DNA of 64,000 bases from Oceanicola sp. 502str15 (GCF_024105635.1 NZ_WYDQ01000001.1:248001-312000), one strand, 5' to 3'. Shown: positions 1 to 8,531, numbered from the stretch's first letter. A program made the numbers and translations. The notes: generated from the letters alone by a model not told the origin.

Positions 1-12
1 GCTGAGGAGGGC

Positions 13-41
13 TTGACGCCTGTTTGCTTTGCCCCTAAACG
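13..41 (+). promoter_or_regulatory. Probable promoter of rpmB
   Basis: TTGACG at 13-18 is followed after 17 bases by TAAACG at 36-41, a fair sigma-70-like pair. The transcript would start about 60 bases before the rpmB start codon. The -10 match is weak, so this is a prediction only. Confidence 0.4.
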
Positions 42-111
42 CACGAAACGAAATTCGGGGCGCGCCCGGCATTGGGCCGCGCCCCTCTCATTTGAGCACG
101 AGGATGAAACC

Positions 112-396
112 ATGTCTCGCGTCTGCGAACTGACCGGCAAGGGCCCGATGACTGGCAACAACGTCAGCCATGCCAAAAACAGGACCCGCCGTCGCTTCCT
201 GCCCAACCTGCAGGACGTGACCCTGATTTCCGACGTTTTGGGCCGCCCCTTCAAGCTGCGGATCTCCAACCATGCGCTGCGCACGGTGGACCATCGCGGC
301 GGACTCGACGCCTTTCTGAACAAGGCCAAGGCCGACGATCTTTCGCCCAAGGCGCAGAAGATCAAGAAAGACATCGAGAAGGCCCAGGTGGCCTGA
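112..396 (+). CDS. rpmB: 50S ribosomal protein L28
   Basis: A 94-residue basic protein of the large ribosomal subunit. The N-terminus [16 protein letters not shown] and the following [17 protein letters not shown] stretch are characteristic of L28, which binds 23S rRNA near the exit (E) site. The open frame continues upstream to base 13, but ATG 112 follows an AGGA ribosome-binding site and begins at the family N-terminus. A single Cys at residue 5 remains; the zinc-binding four-Cys form is not present. It appears to be a single-gene transcript, with a promoter upstream and a strong hairpin at 423-451. Confidence 0.96.
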   Translation: MSRVCELTGKGPMTGNNVSHAKNRTRRRFLPNLQDVTLISDVLGRPFKLRISNHALRTVDHRGGLDAFLNKAKADDLSPKAQKIKKDIEKAQVA

Positions 397-422
397 TCCT
401 TTCGAGGGTCCGAAAAGATTGC

Positions 423-451
423 GCCCCGCCGGTGGAGACACCGCGCGGGGC
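423..451 (+). terminator. Hairpin after rpmB, likely terminator
   Basis: GCCCCGC (423-429) pairs with GCGGGGC (445-451), and CGGTG (430-434) with CACCG (439-443), around a GAGA loop. It starts 27 bases after the rpmB stop. The following TGCTTCATTCT is only moderately T-rich, so termination may be imperfect. Confidence 0.5.
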
Positions 452-532
452 TGCTTCATTCTGGCCCCTTGCAGGGGGCCGGCGAGGGCGTAGGGTGCGA
501 CGCGATGCGTTGACGACCGATGAGGCCCCGAG

Positions 533-994
533 ATGACCCTGAAGTTCCTTGCCCTTGCCGCCCTGATGGCGGGTTCGCCCGCGATGGCGGAGATCCGGAT
601 CGTGGATGCCTATGCCCGTGCCGCCAGCCCGGCGGCCAAGTCGGGCGCGGCCTTCATGGAGATCGTGAACGGCGGCACGGAGGACGACCGGCTGGTGGGG
701 GTTGCCTCGGAGGCGGCGGCGCGGGTGCAGCTGCACACCCATGAGTCGGCCGGCGAGGGCGTGATGAAGATGCGCCACGTGGAAGAGGGCTTTGCGGTGC
801 CCGCCGGGGGCCACCACCTGCTGGCGCGGGGCGGTGACCACGTGATGATGATGGGGCTCACCGGGCCGCTGGAGCAGGGCGCCACGGTGAGGCTGACGCT
901 CACCTTCGAGAAGGCGGGCGAGGTGGTGGTCGAGGTGCCGGTGGACAACGAGCGCGCGCCGGAGGCCATGGACCACTCGAAGATGGGCCACTGA
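533..994 (+). CDS. Periplasmic copper chaperone PCu(A)C
   Basis: A 153-residue exported protein. Residues 1-19 form a signal peptide ending in SPAMA, so the mature protein is periplasmic. The PCu(A)C copper site is visible as H68/H70, M80, then H103-x-M105, matching the family spacing of a His/Met pair, Met, and H-x-M about 22 residues later. A short C-terminal tail (DHSKMGH) adds possible ligands. In the family this protein delivers Cu(I) to the CuA or CuB centre of cytochrome oxidase. No oxidase assembly gene lies beside it, and it converges on the next gene with only six bases between stops. Confidence 0.9.
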   Translation: MTLKFLALAALMAGSPAMAEIRIVDAYARAASPAAKSGAAFMEIVNGGTEDDRLVGVASEAAARVQLHTHESAGEGVMKMRHVEEGFAVPAGGHHLLARGGDHVMMMGLTGPLEQGATVRLTLTFEKAGEVVVEVPVDNERAPEAMDHSKMGH

Positions 995-1000
995 GGGCGC

Positions 1001-1696
<696 letters not shown>

Positions 1697-1735
1697 TGGG
1701 GGCCTCCTTGGGGCGGAGTTTGACCGCGGCGGGAA

Positions 1736-1757
1736 GGCGGGACAAGTCCCGCCCTAC
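1736..1757. repeat. Dispersed palindrome, CTAC-tailed, copy 1
   Basis: GGCGGGAC and GTCCCGCC flank an AA loop, followed by CTAC. The CTA at 1754-1756 is, on the minus strand, the TAG stop of the sirtuin gene. Other copies lie at 12241, 15203, 40643 and 54125. In this copy the hairpin directly follows the sirtuin stop and could protect or end its mRNA. Confidence 0.9.
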
Positions 1758-2437
1758 AGGAGCTCGTCGACCCAGGCGGGCACAAGCTCGGTGGCGGGGC
1801 CGTGGCGGGCCTCGTCGAAGAGGGGGGTGATCTCGGAGGGTTCGAGATTGAGCTCCAGCGTCTCGGCCCCGGCGCTGCGGGCGAGGCGGATGAAGCCGGC
1901 CGCCGGGTAGACCGCGCCGGAGGTGCCGATGGAGACGAAGAGGGCGGTGCGGGACAGGATCTCGCCGATGCGCTCCATGTGATAGGGCGTCTCGCCGAAC
2001 CAGACCACATCGGGGCGGGTGGCGGGCTGGCGGCACGCGGGGCAGGGGTCGTGCAGCGCCATGGCGGGGGGCGCAAGCCAGCGGGCGCCGCAGGCGGCGC
2101 AGAGGGCGCTGTGATGCGCCCCGTGCATGTGAATCACCTCGGCGCCACCCTTCTCGTGCAGGTCATCGACGTTCTGGGTGATGATATGGACCTCGCCGGG
2201 CCAGGACTTTTGCAACATTGCGAGCGCATGATGCGCGGCGTTGGGCTTGGCGCTCCTCACTTTTTCGCGGCGCATGTTGTAGAAATCGAGCACCAGCTCG
2301 GGATTGCGGGCGAAGGCCTGCGGCGTGGCGACATCTTCGATGTCATATTGCGCCCAGATGCCGCCGGGGTCGCGGAAGGTGGCGATTCCGCTCTCAGCGG
2401 AGATGCCGGCGCCGGTGAGGATGGTGATGGGTCGCAT
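1754..2437 (-). CDS. cobB: NAD-dependent protein deacylase, class III sirtuin
   Basis: A 227-residue sirtuin that removes acyl groups from lysines using NAD+. GAGISAESGI (9-18) is the NAD-binding loop, TQNVD (87-91) the ribose pocket and H105 the catalytic base; C113/C116 and C132/C135 hold zinc. Y53-x-x-R56 matches the acidic-acyl pocket of SIRT5 and CobB, so desuccinylation is likely as well as deacetylation. The open frame extends 370 bases further upstream, but ATG 2437 starts at the family N-terminus and leaves a 30-base divergent gap to the phosphatase gene. Its stop codon lies inside a dispersed palindrome. Confidence 0.93.
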   Translation of the reverse strand: MRPITILTGAGISAESGIATFRDPGGIWAQYDIEDVATPQAFARNPELVLDFYNMRREKVRSAKPNAAHHALAMLQKSWPGEVHIITQNVDDLHEKGGAEVIHMHGAHHSALCAACGARWLAPPAMALHDPCPACRQPATRPDVVWFGETPYHMERIGEILSRTALFVSIGTSGAVYPAAGFIRLARSAGAETLELNLEPSEITPLFDEARHGPATELVPAWVDELL

Positions 2438-2467
2438 GGGCTCGCTGTCTCGGTTAACCTCGCCAGC

Positions 2468-2926
2468 ATGACCCATCGCGTGATCTTTGTCTGCCTCGGC
2501 AACATCTGCCGCTCCCCCACCGCCCACGGCATCTTCGAGGCCAAGGCCCGGGAGGCGGGGCTGGATGTGGTGGTGGAGGGCGCAGGCACCGGGGGCTGGC
2601 ATGTGGGCCACCCGCCCGATGCGCGGATGCAGGCGGCGGCGAAGGCGGCGGGCTATGACCTGAGCCATCTGCGGGCGCAGAAGTTCGTGGCCGCCGACTT
2701 CGACCGGTTCGACGCGATCCATGCCATGGACCGCCAGAACCTTGCCGACATCGAGGCGCTCCGCCCGGCGGGCAACACCACGCCGGTGACGCTGTTTCTG
2801 AGCCACGGCCCGAGTGGGCGCGACGAGGTGCCCGACCCCTATTACGAGGGCGGGTTCGATGCGGTGGTGGAGATGGTGGCGCAGACCTGCGACGCGCTGG
2901 TGCGCGAGATCAGCGGCGCGCGCTGA
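2468..2926 (+). CDS. Low-molecular-weight protein-tyrosine phosphatase
   Basis: A 152-residue cytoplasmic phosphatase. The P-loop C9-LGNIC-R15-S is the CX5R catalytic signature placed at the N-terminus as in this family, and the general acid is in the DPYY motif near residue 123. The in-frame extension upstream overlaps the sirtuin gene on the other strand and is not used; ATG 2468 begins the normal family sequence. Substrates in bacteria are often tyrosine kinases of polysaccharide export or phosphoarginine, but no such gene is nearby. Its stop abuts that of the convergent gene at 2927 without a spacer. Confidence 0.93.
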   Translation: MTHRVIFVCLGNICRSPTAHGIFEAKAREAGLDVVVEGAGTGGWHVGHPPDARMQAAAKAAGYDLSHLRAQKFVAADFDRFDAIHAMDRQNLADIEALRPAGNTTPVTLFLSHGPSGRDEVPDPYYEGGFDAVVEMVAQTCDALVREISGAR

Positions 2927-3244
2927 TCAGGAGCAGGAGGCGGCGGCGGTGACGCCGAACTTCTTCCATTTCTTCCAGAACACCTCGTTGCCCGGATGGT
3001 CGGACTGGCGGGTATCCTGCGCGAGCTGCGGCTCCTTGAAGAACTTCGCGCCCTTCTTCTGCTCGGAACGGGACAGCTCGAAATCGGCCACCCGCTGGAT
3101 GCAGGAACACAGCGAGCGCGAGGCGCCCCGGTCGGACTTGTTGCAGGCCCGCTCCAGCACCTTGGCTTCGGCGGGGGTGGAGAAGGTGGTGGCGGCAGGC
3201 AGAGCCATGGCCGCGCACAGGACGATGGAAGAAAGCGTTTTCAT
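2927..3244 (-). CDS. Small exported protein of unknown function
   Basis: A 105-residue protein starting MKTLSSIVL with a signal peptide of about 28 residues ending near PAEA, so probably periplasmic. The mature part has four or five cysteines, including a CSC pair, and a basic C-terminal half with KKWKKFG. I do not recognise a named family. Longer upstream starts exist, but ATG 3244 gives a proper signal peptide. It converges exactly on the phosphatase gene stop. Confidence 0.7.
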   Translation of the reverse strand: MKTLSSIVLCAAMALPAATTFSTPAEAKVLERACNKSDRGASRSLCSCIQRVADFELSRSEQKKGAKFFKEPQLAQDTRQSDHPGNEVFWKKWKKFGVTAAASCS

Positions 3245-3454
3245 CTGCTGATGCCTCGTTGTCGCGTGGTCCGCCGCCGGATGTGCCCCCGGCTGCACGG
3301 GGTCGTGATCCATCGAAGATGACTCGAAAACAGTTAAAATTCAATTAGGCATGTTTTGTGGTGAAGCCCCGCGCGGGGCCAATAGATTGTGCACGGCGCG
3401 GAAACAGAGCGCTCCAATCCCGGTGAGGCGGCGTGAGCGCGGCGCTGCCGCCGC

Positions 3455-4183
3455 TCACCAGAAGGGCGCGGTGCAGATCGGGCGCGGTGCGGGCAGGGCG
3501 CCCAGAGTCGCCGCCAGCCAGCCCCAGCCGTAGCGCCCGCCGAGCGCGCCCGTGGTGCAGACCGCCAGCGCCGCCGGGTAGTGCCACCAGAGCCGCGCCA
3601 CCCGCGCCCCGCAGGGCGTGGAGAGGCGGCGGGGCAGGGCCACGGTGCAGCCGTAGAGCGCATAGACGAAGAGCCAGACCAGCGCCCCGGCGGGCAGGGT
3701 GCGCAGCCCCTCGAGCAGGATTTCGCCGTTCTGCGCCACTGAGATGCCCATGATGCCGTGAATCACGAAGGCCTCGGAGGTGGAAAACCCGTAGCGCCGG
3801 AACAGCCAGGCCCAGGCCAGCGCCCCGCCGAGGTAGAAACCGAAGCCGAGGGTGAGTTGGGCCAGCAGTTGCGGGTGGGCGAGGTGGCCCTGCGGGGCGC
3901 AGCGCAGGTAGAGGCCCAGCCAGTTCAGGCTTTCGATCAGCGCGCCGGTCAGCAGGGCCGCAAAGATGAAGCCGCCCGCGCCCCGCAGCGGCACCCAGCG
4001 CAGCGCACAGAGCGCCACGTAGGCGGTGTAGAACAGCGCGGTGGGCTGGGGCGGCGACCAGAGCAGGCCGATCAGGGGCAGCCCGCCGGAGAGAAAGAAC
4101 AGCGCGCTCCACGGGGCCTGCTGGTCCTGCGCGGCGCGGGGGCGGCGGGGGATCTGGGCGGTGGCATGGGCATGGGGCGGCAT
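3455..4183 (-). CDS. Integral membrane protein of unknown function
   Basis: A 242-residue protein with about six hydrophobic segments (roughly residues 27-44, 48-64, 70-90, 104-128, 137-153 and 159-178, with a further one near 205-225). An N-terminal His/Arg/Pro-rich stretch precedes the first helix. No catalytic motif is evident. It stands alone between two divergent or convergent units. The reading frame, codon pattern and membrane topology support a real gene; the function is unknown. Confidence 0.7.
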   Translation of the reverse strand: MPPHAHATAQIPRRPRAAQDQQAPWSALFFLSGGLPLIGLLWSPPQPTALFYTAYVALCALRWVPLRGAGGFIFAALLTGALIESLNWLGLYLRCAPQGHLAHPQLLAQLTLGFGFYLGGALAWAWLFRRYGFSTSEAFVIHGIMGISVAQNGEILLEGLRTLPAGALVWLFVYALYGCTVALPRRLSTPCGARVARLWWHYPAALAVCTTGALGGRYGWGWLAATLGALPAPRPICTAPFW

Positions 4184-4301
4184 TGGGCGGCACGGCCTGT
4201 GGTTGCGGGCGTCGGCTTGGTAACGCAGGAAGGGTCAAGACCGGGTTAACCGCGTTTCGCGCCCGCTTGACGGGGGCCTGAAACCCCAGCATATGAGCCG
4301 G

Positions 4302-6101
4302 ATGACCGACCTCAAACATATCCGCAATTTCTCCATCGTCGCCCATATCGACCACGGAAAATCCACCCTCGCCGACCGGCTCATCCAGTCGACCGGCACG
4401 GTGCAGGACCGCGACATGAAGGAGCAGCTTCTGGACTCGATGGATATCGAGCGGGAGCGGGGCATCACCATCAAGGCGCAGACCGTGCGGATCGACTATG
4501 TCGCTGATGACGGTGAGAAATATGTGCTGAACCTGATCGACACGCCCGGGCATGTGGACTTTGCCTATGAGGTGAGCCGTTCGATGCGAGCCGTCGAGGG
4601 CTCGCTGCTGGTGGTCGACTCGACGCAAGGGGTCGAGGCGCAGACGCTGGCGAACGTGTATCAGGCGATTGATGCCGACCACGAGATCGTGCCGGTGTTG
4701 AACAAGATCGACCTGCCCGCCACCGATTGCGACCGGGTGGCCGAGCAGATCGAGGATGTGATCGGGATCGACGCGAGCGGCGCGATCCGGGTGAGCGCCA
4801 AGACCGGCGTGGGCATTCACGAGACGCTGGAGGCGATCGTGAAGCTGCTGCCCGCCCCGCAGGGCGAGCGCGACGCGCCGTTGAAGGCGATGCTGGTGGA
4901 CAGCTGGTATGACGCCTACCTCGGCGTCATCGTGCTGGTGCGGATCAAGGACGGCGTGCTGAAGAAGGGCGACCGCATCCGGATGATGAGCACCAATGCG
5001 GTCTATCCGGTGGAGCGGCTCGGCGTGTTCAAGCCCGCGCTGCTGCCGGTCGACGAGCTGGGGCCGGGGGAGATCGGCTTTCTGACCGCCTCGATCAAGC
5101 AGGTGCGCGACACGCGGGTGGGCGATACGATCACCACCGAGAAGAAGGGCACCGACAAGCCGCTGCCGGGCTTCAAGCCCTCGGTGCCGGTGGTGTTCTG
5201 CGGGCTGTTTCCGGTGGATTCGGCCGAGTTTGAAGACCTGCGTGATGCGATCGAGAAGCTGGCGCTGAACGATGCGAGCTTTTCCTACGAGATGGAGACG
5301 AGCGCGGCGCTGGGCTTCGGCTTTCGCTGCGGCTTCCTCGGGCTCTTGCACCTCGAGGTGATCCGCGACCGGATCGAGCGGGAATATGACATCGACCTCA
5401 TCACCACGGCGCCGTCGGTGGTGTATCATCTCTACATGAAGGACGGGGAGATGAAGGAGCTTCACAACCCCGCCGACATGCCCGACCTTACTTACGTGGA
5501 CCACGTGGAGGAGCCGCGGATCAAGGCGACGATCCTCGTGCCCGACGACTACCTCGGCGACGTGCTGAAGCTTTGCCAGGAGCGGCGGGGCATTCAGCTG
5601 GACCTGACCTATGTGGGTGGGCGGGCGATGGTGGTCTATGACCTGCCGCTGAACGAGGTGGTGTTCGATTTCTACGACCGGCTGAAGAGCATCACCAAGG
5701 GCTATGCGTCGTTCGACTACCAGATGGTGGGGTATCGGCAGGACAATCTGGTGAAGATGTCGGTGCTGGTGAATGACGAGCCGGTGGATGCCTTGTCGAT
5801 GATGGTGCATCGGGACCGGGCGGAGATGCGGGGCCGGGCGATGTGCGAGAAGCTCAAGGACCTGATCCCGCGCCACATGTTCAAGATCCCGATCCAGGCG
5901 GCGATTGGCGGGAAGGTGATTGCGCGGGAGACGTTGAGCGCGTTGCGCAAGGACGTGACGGCGAAGTGTTACGGTGGGGACGCGACGCGGAAGAAGAAGC
6001 TGCTGGAGAAGCAGAAGGCGGGTAAGAAGAAGATGCGCCAGTTCGGGAAGGTGGATATCCCGCAGGAGGCGTTTATTAGCGCCTTGAAAATGGACAGCTG
6101 A
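4302..6101 (+). CDS. lepA: Elongation factor 4 (back-translocating GTPase)
   Basis: A 599-residue translational GTPase. G1 AHIDHGKST is at about residues 14-22, followed by the switch GITIKAQ, DTPGH and NKID, then EF-G-like domains and the LepA-specific C-terminal domain ending [16 protein letters not shown]. It acts on the ribosome under ionic or cold stress and in 30S biogenesis. An ATG nine bases earlier (4293) is possible; I chose 4302 because [12 protein letters not shown] is the family start. The stop codon sits in the loop of a 17-bp hairpin (6081-6120). Confidence 0.97.
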   Translation: MTDLKHIRNFSIVAHIDHGKSTLADRLIQSTGTVQDRDMKEQLLDSMDIERERGITIKAQTVRIDYVADDGEKYVLNLIDTPGHVDFAYEVSRSMRAVEGSLLVVDSTQGVEAQTLANVYQAIDADHEIVPVLNKIDLPATDCDRVAEQIEDVIGIDASGAIRVSAKTGVGIHETLEAIVKLLPAPQGERDAPLKAMLVDSWYDAYLGVIVLVRIKDGVLKKGDRIRMMSTNAVYPVERLGVFKPALLPVDELGPGEIGFLTASIKQVRDTRVGDTITTEKKGTDKPLPGFKPSVPVVFCGLFPVDSAEFEDLRDAIEKLALNDASFSYEMETSAALGFGFRCGFLGLLHLEVIRDRIEREYDIDLITTAPSVVYHLYMKDGEMKELHNPADMPDLTYVDHVEEPRIKATILVPDDYLGDVLKLCQERRGIQLDLTYVGGRAMVVYDLPLNEVVFDFYDRLKSITKGYASFDYQMVGYRQDNLVKMSVLVNDEPVDALSMMVHRDRAEMRGRAMCEKLKDLIPRHMFKIPIQAAIGGKVIARETLSALRKDVTAKCYGGDATRKKKLLEKQKAGKKKMRQFGKVDIPQEAFISALKMDS

Positions 6102-6162
6102 AGCTGGCCATTTTCGAGGCGGGTGGGCGGAAGCGGTTTTCGATAGAAAACTGCGTGCCCAC
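6081..6162. repeat. Two tandem hairpins at the 3' end of lepA
   Basis: The first hairpin pairs 6081-6093 with 6108-6120 and 6095-6098 with 6103-6106, leaving loop TGAA, whose TGA is the lepA stop codon. The second pairs GTGGGC (6123-6128) with GCCCAC (6157-6162) and GTTTTC (6136-6141) with GAAAAC (6146-6151). Neither is followed by a T-run, so they look like mRNA 3'-end or repeat structures rather than classical terminators. Confidence 0.75.
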
Positions 6163-6210
6163 ACGGTGCAATTGGAGTGCATCGGGTGATACGCCTCCCA
6201 TTGACCGGGC

Positions 6211-6231
6211 GGTGGGTTTCACCCACCCTAC
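6211..6231. repeat. Palindrome with alternative stem, CTAC-tailed
   Basis: GGTGGGT and ACCCACC flank a short TTC loop and are followed by CTAC, the same tail as the GGCGGGAC palindromes but with a different self-complementary stem. It ends five bases before the DUF2442 start codon and may affect translation of that gene. Confidence 0.7.
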
Positions 6232-6235
6232 AGAC

Positions 6236-6520
6236 ATGGCCCATGCAACTTCTGTAAACTTCGACGACGACGCGATGTGGGTGGCGCTGGAGGACGGGCG
6301 CACCATTGGGGTGCCCTTGGCGTGGTTTCCGCGGTTGCTCGGGGCGAGTGCGGAGGAGCGGGCGGCGGTGGAGATTTCGCCGTTCGGGTTGCACTGGGGA
6401 GGGCTGGACGAGGATATCTCGGTGCCCGGGCTGCTCGTGAAGGATGTGCCGGGAGTTGCGGCTGATGGAATCAAATTCCAGAGTTTTGAAGTTCGCTGGC
6501 CAACTGGATCAGCATCGTGA
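6236..6520 (+). CDS. DUF2442-type small protein
   Basis: A 94-residue protein. Residues 5-66 (VNFDDDAMWVALEDGRTIG, PLAWFPRL, ISPFGLHWGGLDEDISVPGLL) match the DUF2442 pattern, a small domain often found in toxin-antitoxin-like or orphan settings. The usual domain ends about where GLL occurs; the last 25 or so residues run into AT-richer DNA and overlap the convergent membrane-protein gene by 50 bp. The native C-terminus may therefore have been replaced. The start is ATG 6236; no strong ribosome-binding site precedes it because the palindrome ends there. Confidence 0.7.
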   Translation: MAHATSVNFDDDAMWVALEDGRTIGVPLAWFPRLLGASAEERAAVEISPFGLHWGGLDEDISVPGLLVKDVPGVAADGIKFQSFEVRWPTGSAS

Positions 6521-7004
6521 CCAATGTAGCAAATATGACCAAAGTGACCCCGGACTGAAATGAAGATGCTCTTTCTTCTAGGAGGCCGTTGTTGTGCTCA
6601 ATCCTTTCGTCGTTCTCCTTTGCTTGCGAGATAATCACTTCTAAGAAAGCGTCATCGTCGGCTATGTGTTCTTCCCAATCCGCATAGAATGCTCCAGCGG
6701 AATAGAAACCACGAGGACTCCCCGAGCTTGCAGTTTTGATTCCGCCAAGAATGACCGAAATTGCTCCGATGTAGGCAAAAACGGGGCTAGGCGCATCCGG
6801 GGCTAATGTAAGAAAAAGCGTTGCCATCACGCCGGCGAAACCAGTGAAAGCCATCGCTCTCGCATCGGCGGAAGCAGCGATATCATTCAATTCTTCTAAG
6901 TAGGTTTCGGTTTGTCGGAGCGCTTCGATGGCTATTCGCTCTTTGTTGCGCCGTTGCTGTTCTGCGTCTTTGGCGCTACGCTTTTTATTGTCGTGAAAGC
7001 TCAT
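6471..7004 (-). CDS. Three-helix membrane protein of unknown function, probably acquired
   Basis: A 177-residue protein. A charged N-terminal coiled-coil-like region (residues 5-48) is followed by two close helices (about 50-68 and 75-93), a soluble segment rich in Asp/Glu (100-148) and a final helix (about 152-171). Base composition is clearly lower in GC than all neighbours and codons such as AAA, ATA and TTA are common, suggesting horizontal transfer. The layout loosely recalls small membrane effectors of bacterial defence systems, but I can name no family and see no cyclase or sensor partner. Confidence 0.75.
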   Translation of the reverse strand: MSFHDNKKRSAKDAEQQRRNKERIAIEALRQTETYLEELNDIAASADARAMAFTGFAGVMATLFLTLAPDAPSPVFAYIGAISVILGGIKTASSGSPRGFYSAGAFYADWEEHIADDDAFLEVIISQAKENDERIEHNNGLLEERASSFQSGVTLVIFATLVTMLIQLASELQNSGI

Positions 7005-7035
7005 GGGCCAACCAGACTAACGCAAAGAGGACACA

Positions 7036-7176
7036 ATGACGAAAAGTCCCAAGAGACCACCTCCCACTAGAGGTCAATTAAACGGGACTTACAAGGACGG
7101 TTCAACACAAAAACCGCCAAGTAAGCCGTCACCTCCTAGTCGCCCGAGCAAGCCGTCAACATCCGAGAAGAAGTAG
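7036..7176 (+). CDS. Tiny basic proline/lysine/serine-rich peptide
   Basis: A 46-codon frame: ATG 7036, TAG 7174-7176. The product begins MTKSPKRPPPTRG and ends KPSTSEKK; it is rich in Pro, Lys and Ser with no hydrophobic segment. AAAGAGG six bases before the ATG is a very good ribosome-binding site. It diverges from the three-helix membrane protein with a 31-base gap and shares its AT-richer composition. Function unknown; possibly a partner of that protein. Confidence 0.5.
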   Translation: MTKSPKRPPPTRGQLNGTYKDGSTQKPPSKPSPPSRPSKPSTSEKK

Positions 7177-7183
7177 CAAGCCC

Positions 7184-7300
7184 TCAAAACGCGTTCTGCA
7201 CAGCATCCGCCGTGTTCGTCACATCCCTCCCGACCCCCTTCACGGTTTCGCAGGCGGAGAGGAGGGTGAGGACAAGGAGGGCAAGAGTGATGCGGGTCAT
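7184..7300 (-). CDS. Entericidin A/B family lipoprotein
   Basis: A 38-residue peptide. MTRITLALLVLTLLSAC is a lipoprotein signal with lipobox LSAC (lipidated Cys 17), followed by ETVKGVGRDVTNTADAV, the amphipathic ETxxGxGxD pattern of entericidins. These small outer-membrane-associated lipoproteins respond to envelope or osmotic stress. CGGAG precedes the ATG. It returns to high GC and marks the right edge of the AT-richer pocket. Confidence 0.85.
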   Translation of the reverse strand: MTRITLALLVLTLLSACETVKGVGRDVTNTADAVQNAF

Positions 7301-7999
7301 GGGGGGGCTCCGGAGGGTCTGTTTTTCGGGAGGGTAGCACTTCGGTTTGGGCGTGGGAATCCGGGGCGGAAAATTCCTGGTGGGGGTTTGTGGTGCAAGG
7401 TGTTGGGATTGTGGTGCAATTCGGCGTGCTCCACAGGTTATTCACACGCCTTTCCAATATCTTATCCCCAGAAAAATCCGCATCGGACCTAATTTTGTCT
7501 TGCCCGACTCACCCCCAGAGTGTGACGGTTTTGTTAACGCAAGGGGTCGCAAGACCCGGAGCGGGGCGCGGTGGCCTTCGGGGCTGGAGCGGCTGGGGCG
7601 ACGGGGGCTCGTGAGGGCGTCTCAAGGCCGGGTCGTGGTGAGAGCAACGGGCTTGCAAGAGCTGCGCGCTGGTCGAAACGGGAGGGTTTCTCTGAAGCTC
7701 GAACGGGAAGGCGGCGGGCGAGGGATCGCGTTGGTCGGAGGGGGTGCAAGCCCTTGCCGGCTTGGGGGGACGGCCCGGAAGGGTTGATCCCGCTTCATGC
7801 AGGGGCCGTGAGGCCACGGGCATGCGAACGGAAAGGCCGCGAGGCCGGCCTGTTCAGGAAGGCGCTGCGTCGGGGGGAGACCTCTGCCGGGGCGCCTTCT
7901 GCGTTTTTGGGCAGGGCGCAAGGGCGATGTTTGCCCCCAGCCGGCGGAACCGGGCGAGGAGCGGGGCGTTTGGCTTGGAACCTTTCGAAGGAGAGCGAG
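7301..7999. other. About 700 bp without a convincing gene; AT-rich part with DnaA-box-like sites
   Basis: Frames across this stretch lack family resemblance, good starts or consistent codon use. Bases 7425-7550 are AT-rich and carry TTATTCACA (7438-7446), a fit to the relaxed DnaA-box TTATNCACA, and TTATCCCCA (7462-7470), one mismatch from TTATCCACA, 24 bp apart in the same direction. From 7550 to 7990 the DNA is G-rich on the plus strand. It may be a long leader, an unrecognised RNA or a DnaA-binding site. Confidence 0.35.
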
Positions 8000-8191
8000 A
8001 TGCCCAGCCGTGCGAAAATGATCCTTTATGCCCTTGCGGTGATGGCCGTGGCGGGCGCGCTGTTCTTGCTTTTCACCGGGCTGGCGTGGCTGGCGGGCAT
8101 TGCCTTTGTGCTCGCGCTGCTGGTCGCGCTGGGGGCCTGGTGGGGCGGGCGCAAGGAGGCGCCGGAGAGCCGGGAGGTTCGGGAGGTCTGA
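8000..8191 (+). CDS. Small two-helix membrane protein
   Basis: A 63-residue protein starting MPSRAKMILYALAVMAV. Two hydrophobic stretches (about 7-25 and 27-46) are joined by a very short turn, then a charged tail (GGRKEAPESREVREV). GAAGGAGA just upstream is a strong ribosome-binding site and fixes the start within a longer open frame. No family is recognised. It lies before a lipoprotein gene in the same direction, 43 bases away. Confidence 0.6.
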   Translation: MPSRAKMILYALAVMAVAGALFLLFTGLAWLAGIAFVLALLVALGAWWGGRKEAPESREVREV

Positions 8192-8234
8192 GCCGTTAGG
8201 GCTTTATTAACCATGAAGGCGCAGGGTTTCGGCC

Positions 8235-8522
8235 ATGCGCCTTTTGCTGTGCCTCCCTCTTGCCCTTGCGGGCTGCAACACGGTCAAGGATGACCTGCCG
8301 GGCCATTCGGCGCATCGGGTGCAGGCGATGGGCTATACGTTCAACATCTTTGCCGCCGACCCGGAGTTTCAGGCGGTGCGGACCAACCTCGGGCGGCCGA
8401 ACGCGCGGACCTACCCGGTGGCCGTGGCCATGGCGGTGCGGCAGGCGACGGGCTGCGAGGTGGCGCTTGGCTCGCTGACCGGGGATTTCAACCTGACGAA
8501 AGGCAAGATGAGCTGCCCGTGA
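8235..8522 (+). CDS. Small putative lipoprotein
   Basis: A 95-residue protein. MRLLLCLPLALAGC is a lipoprotein signal with lipobox LAGC (Cys 14), placing it on the inner or outer membrane facing the periplasm. The mature part contains two further Cys (CEVALGS and KMSCP) that could form a disulfide. No family is recognised. It converges on the hydrolase gene with a nine-base gap. Confidence 0.7.
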   Translation: MRLLLCLPLALAGCNTVKDDLPGHSAHRVQAMGYTFNIFAADPEFQAVRTNLGRPNARTYPVAVAMAVRQATGCEVALGSLTGDFNLTKGKMSCP

Positions 8523-8531
8523 GGGGCGGCT

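Noticed and set aside
3345..6182. Long minus-strand frame of 945 codons opposite lepA
   Set aside because: It mirrors the codon structure of lepA, is rich in His/Arg/Leu runs typical of antisense GC-rich frames, and has no family resemblance.
7425..7550. Chromosomal replication origin
   Set aside because: Only two imperfect DnaA boxes and none of the usual origin-linked genes (dnaA, parAB, gidA, hemE) are present; kept only as a weak regulatory observation.
7571..7999. Frame leading into the small membrane protein at 8000
   Set aside because: Upstream part is Arg/Gly-rich and unlike protein; a strong ribosome-binding site lies just before ATG 8000.
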